Notes under the pieces: model-generated
The model's input: the letters and a program-made list of their open reading frames with translations, nothing else
What the model was told of the DNA's origin: nothing
Databases searched by the model: none
Translations under genes and position numbers: made by a program
Part shown: piece after piece, positions 36,125 through 47,882 of the stretch
How positions within the stretch are numbered: the stretch's first letter is position 1
Layout: each line of letters starts with the position of its first letter
Assembly: GCF_011397635.1 (NCBI RefSeq)
Contig: NC_064765.1
Location: 29,106,632 to 29,170,631, forward strand
DNA length: 64,000 bases
Direction of reading: 5' to 3'
DNA from: Epinephelus fuscoguttatus
Lineage: Eukaryota > Chordata > Actinopteri > Perciformes > Serranidae

Positions 36125-39100
36125 ATGGCCGCCTCCCCGCCGTCAGATGTGTGTGTGAAAATAACGGATGAGCAAATGGATTCTGCGATGGAAACTGATG
36201 AGTGCTCGGCCACAGAAAACGGAGGAGAACCCGAAAAGAAAGAATTACAGAAAACTGAACCGGAAACAGAGGACACTTTTAAAAAACCGGCTCTTTTCGC
36301 GGCGCCTTCCCTCACCAGCAAACGCAGTAACGTCTCTGCTCCGTCCAAACCAGCAGCAGCCGAGACAAAACACGTGAAAGAAAATAACGAAGCTGAAGCT
36401 GTACACACTGCTAGCGAAACTACTTCTGGGCTTGTTACTGAAAGCAAGACCACCAAAAAAGGCCAAGAAGAGGACAAGCCGGAAAGAGTTCAAGACAAGA
36501 ATGTGGCTCCTGTCAAAACCAAGCCAGAGGCTAAACCCAGGGTGCTCCCCACTAAAGGACCCCCAGCTGGTAAATTCCCCCCTATCCCATACACAGAGCC
36601 GCCCTGGGGTGGCACGGCTCCAGACGTCCCATATGCGCTGGAGATCCTTAAAAACGGCGCCATAGTGGACACGGTGCCCCTCACACAGAAAAGTTACATC
36701 GTGGTCGGACGTTTACCTGTGTGTGACGTCTCTCTGGAGCATCCCTCTATCTCCAGGTACCATGCTGTGCTTCAGTACCGCAGAGAGGCTGGAGAGGGAT
36801 GCTCTGTGGGCGAGGACAGAGGGTTTTACATCCATGACCTGGGCAGCACACACGGCACTGTGGTCAACAAGAACAAGATCCCCCCGAAGACCTACATCAG
36901 GCTCCGTGTGGGACATGTCTTAAAGTTTGGTGGGAGCACGAGGCTTTTTATCCTGCAGGTAAATCATGACGTGGAGCCCCTAAATATATTTAATATATTA
37001 ACATGAATATATGAAGGATAACATTGACAGCTTCAGTAACATGCATGCCAGCTATCAAACTAAGCATACATTTTCTATTTATAAATTATATTTAGAGCTG
37101 TTTGCTATCATTGTAATTATTGTATCATTTTTTATTTTTTTGCCACAGACACAGACACAACAAACTATACAAGAACTAAATAAATATGCAAAATTAATAG
37201 AATAAACCCCACTCAGATTTAGGGGTGCACAGTAATATCGGAAATGAAATCATGCCCATGCACGTTTGTCAGCTAACGTTGTTACAACCTGTTACTAACC
37301 TAACCTGATACATTGAGCGATAGGCCTACAATAGAAGGATGCAGTCGAAAACATAGCTGGATTATCATACCCTGTGTGTAACTAATTACGTGCCTTACCC
37401 TTATTGATCCCGTAGTTGAAATTGTCTAGGAGCTGGAGCACGGATGCAAAATACATCCATGAGCAGGAGTCACCATAGATGCAGGGGTCACTCGCAGGTG
37501 CCAGGTGGGAGCTTCTCGCGAGATTTTGAAGTATCTCATCTCCTCGTTCAGGAAGAAAAATTACCATGAAAAACAGAAAAAAATTACTACAAAAAAAACC
37601 CAGAAAAAATTACCATGAAAAACAGAAAAAAATTACCATGAAAATTACCATGAAAAACAGAAAAAAATTACCACAAAAAAACCAGAAAAAAATGCCATGA
37701 AAAACAGAAAAAAATTACCCTGAAAAACAGAAAAAAATACCACAAAAACCAGGGTATAACATGACAACAACAACAACTTTATTGGTTAGCAGCAGAGGAC
37801 AACAAAATGACTTTGATGCAAACATTAACAATAAGAGAGAGCAAGAAAAGTGCAGCTGGTGCTTTTGTATCGATACTCCAGAAAATGAGTATTAAACAGA
37901 TTTAATGAGTCAGAATCAGTATGTATCCATAAAACTATACTTTAGACAGCACAACTCAAAACTACAAATGTAAACTTGGTGGTGCTACAGTAAATGCTAG
38001 ACTTTTTTTTTTTTTTTTTTTTGGATGACCAGTGTAGCTGTTAATATTCCAGAATTCTGGCCATACAAAACTACTACCTGACATATGTTTTAAAAGCCAT
38101 ACAATACATTTAAACAGCAATAATACACAAATACAGTGATCCTCTTTGCATTCCAACCCTGTCAAATTAAATAATTTGAAAATAAGATAGCCTAAATGAA
38201 GAAGCACTCTGCTGAACAGAGTGACCAATCAGAGAAGATGAGTGAAAAGGACTCTGTAAAGGAGGTGCCAAATGTCACCGTTAACACTGTTGCGGTGGCT
38301 TCTAACACAACACAAACAGTCTGATGACAACTTCAAAAACCACGTGAAATCTAGTTTAAATCAGGAAGCTCACAGTCCAGTCAGATGGATTCATTCTGAA
38401 TACTTAACTAATAAAAGCAAGTCTGCTGCTTCAGTTTTGATCCTTTAAAAAAGCCCATCATGTGTCAGACTACAAGATAAAATTGCGTATGTCTTTATTG
38501 TATATGTTTAAGGGAGTGCTTAACTCAATAGGTGGAGTTCTCTTCCCTTTTCCTCCTCCCACAGGGTCCAGAATTTGATGAGGAGGAGGAGTCTGAGCTA
38601 ACAGTGACAGAGCTGAGGGAGAAAGCCCGAAAACAGAGGGAAGAGCTGGAGAAGAGGATGATGGGAGACGGTTCTGATGATGATGATGATGAGGGGGAGA
38701 AGGAGGGGGACAAGCAAGGCGAAAGCAACAAGGGCCAGAGCAAACTGTCAAACGAAGACTCGGGCTGCTCGTGGGGAATGGGTGAGCTTTTCTGCTGGTT
38801 GCAGGATTATGCTACAGAACGTTAGGTGTCATCTGTGTTGACATAATGCTGTGTCATCTTGAGTGAGCTGGTGCTGACTTGCTCTTAAGGCGAGTGACTA
38901 AAGAGGCACGTTAATCCTTTCGTCCTCTCCTTCCCTTTCATTCCATCTGTCTCCATGAATCCACGGTGCAGCTGAGGAGGCGGTTCCAGAGGAAGACGAG
39001 AATGAGGAAAACCCTTTTTCTACAGAGTTCAATGAAGACCAGGAAGCTGCGTACCTAAAAGACCCAAAGAAGGCTTTGCAGGGCTTCTATGACAGGGAAG

Positions 39101-42100
39101 GTGAGAAGACTTATTGTTAATCCACAGATGTCTGCTTCTCCTGTTTTTGTACTTGTACTTGTGTTTATTGAATTTCTTGACTTCTTTCTCGACTAGGAGA
39201 GGAGCTGGAGTTTGAGTATGAAGACAAAAGCCATGGCAGCTGGCTCTGCAGAATAAAGTGAGTGACAGGAAACCCCTGATTTATGATGGTACAGTTTATG
39301 TGTCCTTGCTGTCAGAAAGGTTGTTACGTGTGTGTAAAGTCACACAGTTCATGTTGACGTTTGTGTCAGGCTTCCGGTGGATGATGCCATGGGCCGGCAG
39401 CTGGTTGCTGAGGTGACCCACACGGGGAAGAAGAAGGAAGCAGCCATCCAGTGCTGCCTGGAGGCTTGTCGGATGCTGGAAGCCAGAGGGCTGCTCCGCC
39501 AGGAAGCAGGTATGAAGAGTATTGTGCACAGTCACACTTCACAAGAGCTGGCTCAAAGTTCAGGTCACACAGATTAAAATGAAGTAAAAATGAAGTTTAC
39601 GTGCATTTTTTCAGGGGTTTTTTTTAACTGAAACAAAATCTTGTGATCATCACTGACTCGCAGATATTTCCCAAGACTGGTCGAAAGCTTTAACTTGATG
39701 CATTGTTTCAAATTTGTTGCCCATGTAGCTGATGTTCTGACTTCTTTTCTGAGACCTGGCGTTCACAATGTGCATAAAAATGTGAGATTTTTTTCCCCAC
39801 TGGAGACTGTACTATATTCCAGATATTCATATGAACTGGCTTCCACAGCACCAATAGATGCATTTTATGAATTGCCAGTTGTACTAGCTATGCTGATGTT
39901 TCTGTAAAAATGCCTAGCACCCCCCCTTTCAGTAAGGAAAAGATTTGGTTCGGATTAAGGTAGGTGGAAACTCATATCAACGGCTTCAACACAACACCAG
40001 CGTGCTGGGTGCAGTAAATATTTGGGGGCCATAAAACACAGTGCCTGAGCATCGTTAACTGTTTTAAGAGTGTTCATTAGATGCAAATGGATATGTTTAG
40101 GTCACCATTTACCAAAAACATGAGCATATCCAATGCAGAACCCTGGGTATGAGCGCTGAAAGTAAAATTCTGAACCACCATCTGGGGGTTATAGCTTGTA
40201 CTTATATTTTTCCTGTGTTGCGTCATATCTCCAGTGTCCCGTAAGCGCAAGAAGAAGAACTGGGAAGATGAGGACTACTACGACAGTGATGATGACACCT
40301 TCCTGGATCGAACCGGCACAGTGGAGAGGAAGAGGCAGGAGAGAATGAAAAAGGCGGGAAAGGTTGAGGAGCGGCCAGAGACCTATGAATCATTGGTAAT
40401 GATCTGCTCGTGTTGCTACACACCACTGGGGAATTTGACAACATTCTGATTCACTACATCTTTAATCACCACCTTTGTGATAATTAATTTTGCCTTACTT
40501 TGTGTTCAGCATGATGCTACAGCATAATGTCATTGTTCTGTGGATTCACACAGGTTTGATTCACTGATGAGAAACTAAAAGAAACTAAACACATATCATC
40601 AGTGTAAAGTATGACATCTGATGATGAACAAGACTTGGGTCTTCCACACAGTGGTAGATTGCTTTTGAGATTATTTCCCATCCTGCTCCTGGTGGAAAAT
40701 AATATGCCAAACTCCAATTTAAACTTTCCACAGCTCCACCAGTTTATCCTGCTGTTCCACAGTACAAGAGAAACGAGACATGTTCTTGCATTTCCCCAGA
40801 GTCCCCTCCGTGTTTACTGTCTTCCTGGTTTGCTGCTTCTTGCTTAGTGCTGGAGAGAGCTAAATGCTCACCATAGTAAATTGTGGTAGCATGCTAACAG
40901 TCGCACATTGGCACTTAACACAAAGTACAGGGAATTCTGATGGGACTGTCATGAGTTTTGCAGGAATGTGGTCATTAAGCAAAGAAGTGGACATGTTAAA
41001 AATTTGACCTGGTTATGGCGTTAAATGGAAAGTTAAAGGATCACCGAAGTTTTAACAGTTTAGAGGGACGCAAATGTCCAAACCTAATCTCTAATCCATC
41101 CAATAAGTATTGACATGTTTCGGTGTGGTGATTGACTAATACACTTCCATCCATAGAACCATGCCACTACAACATGGCTACAAAGCATGCTGCTAAAGCT
41201 GCCATCTGTTTCTGGTTGATATTTGGAACAAGGTAATGAAATCCTCTACGGAGCAGAACGTGTAGCAACATCAACGGATTCTGTTCTCTTACTCCCACAT
41301 CTGTAAATGTTGACTTCAAGTAGCTGTTTTTTTCCTTCGCTGGAGTATTTATATAAAACCACAAACCACACAAGAGGTGCCTGTGTCTCCTCTCTGTCAG
41401 AATAATGGTAATACATAAATATATAAATGTAGGTGCTCCCTGTCTGCTCATGGGAGCTGTTGTTTGTACTGGAAATAATATAAAACTCTCTTCACCTCGG
41501 AAACAACCCTATACTGTAAGGTGTGTTTATGTAAACTGCACTTGCTCTATAGTGCTGAGCACACTGTATGTTTCTGTGGTAACATTCATGTATTTGATTT
41601 TCATGTAGGTGGCCAAACTGTCAGAGGTGGAGAAAGAGCTGGCAGACACTCAGAAAAAGCTCAGCGGTGGTAGAGGAGGTGAGTCATGATCGCCTGGGTG
41701 TTCACTGTGCACTGGACAGATGCCGCACTACCTACAGATGCCCGTTCTCCTCATGTTATTGTACGTTTCATCCCTCCTTTCAGACTTCTCCGGCTCTTCC
41801 ACCGAGGACCCCCTGGATGCTTTCATGACCGCAGTGCGAAGTGAGGCAGCGATGGACGCCGTGGAGCGCAGGAAGCTTCACGTGCACGTGGCAGACTTGC
41901 GCAAAGATGCTCAGAGGCTCCGAAAACTGGTGGAACTCACACGGCCCGCACAGATGCCCTCACTGCTGCCGAGGTTAGACACGGTGCTGCGTTCAAGAAG
42001 GGGTCATTCTGGTTGTTTTAGGACAGGGGTCAGCAACCTTAACTGTCATTTTTGACCGTAAATAATGATAAAAAATCTTCCTGAGGCCACAAAACATATT

Positions 42101-45100
42101 TGAGCCTTATGGTAACACTGCGTATTAAGTCTCAGTACTTCCTGAGTATGTCCAACTGGGAACTGAACTAAAACTGAAACTTAGCTATGCTCCCTTCAAA
42201 GCCAGACTCCATTGACAAAAACAGTAATTTTACCTCGCTGACCAGAGGGGCTGCTGGTCTAACACAGCCTCAATCTGAAAGTTTGTTTGTGTTATTGTGT
42301 GACTTTGGTGAATCACAATAACACAAACAAACTAACAACTAACTGACCAAGGCAGTGGTAGACAAACAGCTCCTGTGTTCAGCAAGGTAAAATTACTATA
42401 TTTGTAAATGAGGTCTGGCTTTGAAGAGAGCATAGATAAGTTTTAGTTTAAGTTCAGTTCCCAGTCAGACAGGGCGGTCTGTTTGGGACATACTGAGCAT
42501 ACAACTGGATAAATGACACTTGCATTATACTGCACGAGTTGTGTGAGAGTTTGTAAGGAAACGTTTTGATATAGTTTTGCTGTTGTTTAACATGGACCCC
42601 TATGACTTCAATTCAAGAGGAATTTTTCCAGTTTCTTGATTCCTTGTTTTAACAGAGGCATACAAGAAAAACTATGTTTTCTTTAAAAATTCAACATAAC
42701 ACAGGGTGAGTAACTGATAGGCAAATGTTGATTTTTAAGGGTGAAGTATTCCTTTAAGCAAATATACTGAAACATCAGCAAGTTTCCTTGTAGATTATGT
42801 GAACGACAAGTATGGGAATGGGTTTTACATCTTTTTGTCAGGAGATAAAGGTGATCAAATTAATGGAAAAGGCTTTTATTCCAGTACACATATCAGGCTA
42901 CATTTAAATACTTAGCATATTTTGATGTGTTTTGGTGTGATAGTGGTAGCTCGGAGGCAGCGAAGCCTAAAAAAGTCTTACCGCTGTTTGGAGCCATGAA
43001 GGGAGGAAGCAAATTCAAACTGAAGACTGGTACCATTGGGGTAGGTGTTATTTGTCATGTCATAATTTAGTCTAATCACCTGACTCTTTCATTCCTCTGA
43101 AAACATATTTCCTTACTGTCTTCTGCTCAGCATCTTTCTTCTATTGATGTGTTCTTCTTTCTTGTAGAAGTTGCCTCCAAAGCGCCCCAACTTGCCCGCC
43201 GAGCTCTTCAACATGAAAGAACTTCCACCCAGTGGAGAAGAGGAGGAAGACGAGGAGGAGGAGGAGGAGGAGGAGGCAGAGAGAAATGAGGATAATGACG
43301 ATAAAGAGTGCGCAGCTATTACTGAGACTGATGTCGACACTGAGGAGTCCAGTGCAGCCATGTCTCAAGAGAGCTCCCCCTCGGGGCGGCAAAGACAGCA
43401 GGCAGCAAAGTCCCAGGAGCCGAGAGGTAAGAAGTCATCAGAACTGGAGGAAGGTTTTCTGAAGTTGACATTAATAAGGAAGAAAGGGAGGAAAACATGC
43501 CTTCTGTTTCTTGGTTTTCTGAGATAGTCATAGCATGTTCATTAGTTGTATTGTTAATTTCTTGTGCCACTGGGTGGCAGTAGATCTGTAATATACACAC
43601 AAGCACACTGTTGTCTTTGTATCATCCATACACAGAGTTATATAAGGAGAAATGACAAAACATGTAGTAAAGTACAATTTATGTAACCCCTGTAAAGGGT
43701 ATTTTGATTTGTTTTTGTAGATCAGTGCATATCCTAATGATCACACTTTGTTTTTGTCCATATGACCTCATATTAGAGCACAAACAGAGGAGCGTTGAGG
43801 AGTGTGCTGAAGCAGTGGAGCAGGTTCCTCAGCGCAGCAACAACAAGGCTGCAGCCCCATCGAGTCCAGGTGGCTACTGTGCTTTATTGGTTCCATATTA
43901 GGCATTTTACATTGTATAAATTATCCTTGGGACTAGCAGAGATATCCTCACTCATATGAAGCCAGGATAAATCACACGCAAGACTTAAAATGCTATTTTT
44001 GTGGCAGCTTTATTGTCTTTACAATTTATTGTTTCTCATCTGTGAAATAAAGTTAATAAAAGCTTTGTTTGCACTGAGGGAAATGGTTTCAGCTTACAAA
44101 GATAGACAGGTCTGTGTAGCTGCGACGTGTAGTTACATTTTTGAGGAGGTGCATGTAAGGCTGTGGCGTGGGGTATGCGGTCAATTCGACGCAGATGTAT
44201 AAATCCCGCTTCAGTCATTATTTCATCACACTGGCAGAACTGGGCTTCCATACTAATGCGCTATATCTATGTCTTCATAGCAGGAGGTGACAAAGAGTCA
44301 GAAGCAGAGCCCAGACCCAGAAAGAATGTGAAGAAGAAAGTGATGGGCCCCAGCAGGGTAGGACCACACACACACACACACATAATTCTGGATACAGAAA
44401 AGTGTGACACTGATTGAATTTCCTCATGATCTGCCTCCACAGCCACCAGGGCAGCTTTCCACACAGTATCCAGAAGACGACCCTGATTACTGTGTCTGGG
44501 TGCCTCCTTCAGGTAAACTGCATGACTATTTGCACTAGACTCCGCCACATATTGACCAACTGATCATGTATTTAGGTCAAAGTCAATCTTATTAAGCAAG
44601 CAGTGTCTTAACCATGTCGCCATTCTGATAAGTGAGATATAAGCTCATGTCTAAATCTGTAGACCTTTGCTTGACTAATAGTCAAGAGTTCAAATAAGAG
44701 CAGTATTTGAAATTCAGATATGAAAAAAGCAGATACCCGGGATGACTTGGTGCGAGACCAGTGCCATTCTATTTTCTACATCCATATTTGTTGACACTGA
44801 CAGGCTTGTACGTCCCTGGCCTACTGAGCACAGGAATGGTGGGAGGGACGGATTTTTTTTAAGGACATGATGAGAGGAAGTAAACAGGCTTTCATGGTCC
44901 ATTTGTCCAGTTGAAATTGCAGCAACATTTTCATTGTTAGCTGAGGAATGCAGATTAAAGTCATGTAAAAAGGATAAGATAAGCTTAAATAAAACAAACT
45001 TTGAAACAGCTGCCAAACTCAGCTTAAAGTTAGGGTCAGTACTAATTGCACTACGTCAATTTAGGGTTGTAATTGGTTTGATGATTGCATACAAGTCAGC

Positions 45101-46475
45101 AGTTAGGAAGGTGGGCTACAGGTCAGTTGGGTGAATTTGTTCTTGTGAGCAGGGGCGGATTATCAGACAGTGGGGTCAATGGACACACACCAAAAGGCCC
45201 CCAGTGTGTCCTACGTAGGAGCAAAACACAAATGTAGTTGTTTAGCCTCTTTTGTGTGTTGTTGTTTTGGATTTATTTGTAGTCATAATGCATCTTTTGG
45301 TTGTATTGTGTCTCTGAGATAGTTTTGTGTCCCTTTGAGATAATTTTGTGTCTCTTTTTGGTTGTTTTGTGTCCCTTTGAGATAATTTTGTGTCTTTTTA
45401 GTGGTTTTGTGTCTGTTCCGATAATTTTTTGTCTTTTCTTAGTGGTTTTGTGTCCTTGTTTTTGTTTTTGTTTTTTTTTTAGTACTGGGTGTCTGCGGGG
45501 TCTTAAAAAGTATTAAAAGTTGATGAATCAAATGTCGGAAAATTAAGGCCCTTAAAAAGTATTAAAAGTCTTAATCGCGATTTTATGAAGTACTAAATTT
45601 TCTTGGCATTCAAGCTTTGACAAAAAGTATCCATGAATGTATAATTTATTTTCCTCCTTGCGACTATTACAAACAACGATGTGTAGGTAGGCACACTCAG
45701 ACTGCCGCTTGGGGCGCACGTACCTGTGCGACATCACGCAACAGCGCACGTCCAGGCACCAAACAGAGGAGCAAAAGACAATAAAAAATCCTTCTCATCT
45801 TATCTGAGTTCTGTTGTATGTTAGTGCTCCAGAGATTTAATTGCAAACTACAACTGTTTAGTAAGTTAAAGATGCGTTGCTGCTAACGACAGCTTGAAGT
45901 GGCGATGAGGTCTTAAGGTTTTTTTGGGAGGTCTTAAAAAAGTCTATGGTATTGAAATGAACCTCAAGATTCCTGCATATACCCTGTAGTGGTTTTGTGT
46001 GTCTTTTAGATAATTTGTGTCTTTTTTTGGTTGTTTTGTGTCTCTTTGTGGTTATTTTATGTCTTTTTTTTGATTGTTATTTGTTTCTTTGTGGTTCCTC
46101 TGCCCCTGTTAGTAGTTATTTTGTGTGTTGTTGCGGTTCCTCTGCAGCTCTTTGTCTACATTTTTAAATCTCTTCCTGGTCAATACATGTTAATCTCAGC
46201 GACATTTTGCAGGCGAGGGCCAGCAGGCCCCCCTTACACTTTGGGCCCCTCGGCCTGTACCCATTAAGCCCATTCAGTAATCCCTCAGTGCATTTGGGAC
46301 ATCCCAAGCATCTTATTTCATTTTGTATTATTGTCTTTCCTTTCTTTGAACATGTCATACATCATGAATTGGTATGTAAATGTGAATCCTTCTGGTGCTA
46401 ACTCCAGCTTTTTCTTCACTTGTAGGTCAGACTGGAGATGGCCGCACACACCTAAATGACAAGTACGGCTACTGA
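36125..46475 (+). CDS. slc4a1ap: SLC4A1AP (kanadaptin), FHA-domain nuclear protein, 14 coding exons
   Basis: Exons: 36125-36958, 38565-38781, 38972-39100, 39197-39257, 39370-39509, 40235-40395, 41609-41678, 41784-41973, 42944-43040, 43168-43426, 43777-43869, 44284-44357, 44443-44512, 46426-46475. The total is 2445 nt (814 residues plus stop) and all phases agree. Exon 1 encodes a disordered acidic/lysine-rich N-terminus and a full FHA domain (about residues 175-278: [29 protein letters not shown]). Later exons carry [17 protein letters not shown], a dsRNA-binding-like helix ([20 protein letters not shown]), [20 protein letters not shown], coiled-coil segments, [19 protein letters not shown], a Glu-rich run in exon 10, and the conserved end [12 protein letters not shown]...HLNDKYGY. 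These match what I recall of human kanadaptin. It was first described as binding the anion exchanger SLC4A1, is mostly nuclear, and is also reported in splicing-related complexes. The start is the first in-frame ATG, in good context (aaacATGG). Confidence 0.96.
36959..38564 (+). other. slc4a1ap intron 1 with A-rich minisatellite and poly-T
   Basis: The donor is CAG then gtaaat and the acceptor cctcctcccacag. The intron holds an A-rich minisatellite at 37558-37745 (see separate entry) and a T run at about 38005-38022. The remaining sequence shows no repeat family I recognise. Confidence 0.7.
37558..37745 (+). repeat. A-rich minisatellite in slc4a1ap intron 1
   Basis: Tandem imperfect units built on AAAATTACCATGAAAAACAG, about 20-28 bases long. 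Variants read ACCACAAAAA, GCCATGAAAA and ACCCTGAAAA at the variable position. About eight units can be counted. Confidence 0.85.
40880..41160 (+). repeat. Dispersed repeat copy in slc4a1ap intron 6
   Basis: It shares ordered blocks with 27410-27880: GCATGCTAACA, TTTGACCT, AAGTTAAAGGATCACYGAAG and CTAATCCATCCAATA followed by a run to GACATGTTT. The family is unnamed. The copies are diverged and have lost their ends. Confidence 0.5.
42025..42100 (+). mobile_element. hAT-like terminal fragment in slc4a1ap intron 8
   Basis: ACAGGGGTCAGCAACCTTAA has the typical fish hAT end (CAGGGGTYRGCAACCTT) also visible at both ends of the element at 28189-28685. The far end is not visible, and the foldback element begins shortly downstream. 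Confidence 0.5.
42142..42497. mobile_element. Long foldback (hairpin) element in slc4a1ap intron 8
   Basis: Nearly the whole element is self-complementary. A perfect 20-base inner stem (42280-42299 with 42314-42333) surrounds a 14-base loop. The outer arms pair from CTGAGTATGTCC (42142) to its complement near 42497, through shared blocks such as ACTGGGAACTGAACT, TCAAAGCCAGACT and GTAATTTTACCTYGCTGA. Arms are about 165-180 bases with scattered mismatches. No coding capacity is seen. It is most simply a non-autonomous foldback MITE. Confidence 0.85.
45301..46110 (+). repeat. T-rich GTTTTGTGTC minisatellite split by an insertion (slc4a1ap intron 13)
   Basis: Units close to TTTTGTGTCTCTTTGAGATAA repeat across about 45301-45470 and resume at about 45990-46110. 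Between the two blocks is a unit of about 500 bases that is not part of the tandem array (see the entry at 45484-45988). Confidence 0.8.
45484..45988. mobile_element. Short DNA transposon inserted in the intron 13 minisatellite
   Basis: The left end ACTGGGTGTCTGCGGGGTCT and the right end, read as its complement (ACAGGGTATATGCAGGAATC), are similar terminal inverted repeats. Internal GGTCTTAAAAAGTATTAAAAG motifs are typical of a fish MITE. The flanks read TTTTTAGT before and AGTGGTTTTG after. The uninterrupted unit elsewhere reads TTTTTAGTGGTTTTG, so AGT appears duplicated. Confidence 0.65.
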
Positions 46476-47430
46476 GGGAAACAGAAGAGAGGGAGCTCTT
46501 GTGTCTCCACTCCAGCAGCTTTTATACTGCAGATAATACCTGCAACACAAAGCCTCCAGTCTCCTTAGCTCTGACCATTTTAACCCTCTCTACCCATCCC
46601 AGTCCTGTGTGCACTTCAGCCTGAAAATATGGGAGCCTGCAGCAGACCAGGGGCTCACAGAGGGATAATACTGCACCTTTTATTATCTTTTGGGGATATT
46701 TACATTCTCAGACTGCCATAAACAAAATGCACACTACTTCAATTCACATTAAACTGGCAAACTAAGGGAGCAGACACTGGGCAGTCAGCCTGCTGGCAGT
46801 TTTTACCCATGACAATAATAGAGAGCGGTAGCACTTGAATTTTGTCCTTTTATTTGAATTCTATATATCATCCAAGCAGAAAATAGAAAGGGACAGAGCA
46901 GGGAGCGGTAACTGATCTGAATTCAGCTTTCTGGTCTTTGGCTGCTCCTCTTGCAGTTAAATCCACCTGACATCCAATCTGTATCCCTCCCCTATTTGGC
47001 TTCAGTCGATCGCTGGCATAACCTTTTTTCTTTTCCAAAGGAGAGTGTGTAGCAGGGAGGGAGAAAGAGGGAGAGCATTGAAGCAGCTTTTCTGACCATC
47101 TGGACACTTGGATGGCTTACTGGATGAAACGCAAGCTGATAATGACTCAAGCTAAGTGGAGTCTGTGTCTCCACCGACACACACATACACACATAGCCCA
47201 ACCTTCTCAAAGTTCTCTTTTTAACAAGATTGTCTTTATGAGTGAGTCAGCTATTGGTGTGTTTGCCTAGAGCAGGATTCCTCGCTCTGTGAAATCCCAC
47301 TCAGTGCTGTTGTGTTGGTTTACTGCCATACTCTCCACCCTCTTTCCTGTCATCTTTTCTCAAAAGACAAAGTTAAGAAACTGTATTTTGTTATATAAAT
47401 GTATAATAAAAGTGTCTGTAAATAACCTAC
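46476..47430 (+). terminator. slc4a1ap: slc4a1ap 3' UTR with polyadenylation signal
   Basis: The UTR follows TGA at 46473-46475. A canonical AATAAA lies at 47405-47410, followed by T/GT-rich sequence (gtgtctgtaa, then tttttc), as expected for a cleavage site shortly downstream. No earlier AATAAA on the plus strand stood out. Confidence 0.65.
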
Positions 47431-47439
47431 GAGTGAAAC

Positions 47440-47874
47440 TTTTTACACACTTCACATATACCCTCTTGTTTTTCGCGCTCCCCTAAATTTTCCAGCCATC
47501 GGTCTTCTCTGGTGTACACTTCTGGGGCCTTCTTCACACCCAACCCAGGTTTGACGTCAGACTTTTTTTCTCTCTTTCAAGCTGACACACACACACACAC
47601 AAAGAGTGTTTCTCAGAGTTTGATCTGGCACAAAGAGGCTTGTGGTTTTGGCTGTAGATCTTTGCTGTGATGTTCCGTGCTGTGACCTACTAATCACTGA
47701 TGGAAAGCTTTCTTCCCTCCCTGACCCAAACACATGAGAAGAGTCCTCTGTCGTTCAACCTGGCAGATCCTCCTCAGTCACACTGAAGATGGTGTTCCAG
47801 TGATAAAAAATAAGCCTGTGCACTTTGTCATTCAGATGAGGTGCAGTAGCTTATAGTATTATGACAAAGCTATG
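47440..47874. other. Intergenic between slc4a1ap and the unnamed gene
   Basis: A short (AC)9 array lies at about 47584-47601. No other feature was found before the foldback element. Confidence 0.6.
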
Positions 47875-47882
47875 CCTTAGGG

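Noticed and set aside
36103..36477. 124-codon minus-strand frame
   Set aside because: Antisense shadow of slc4a1ap exon 1.
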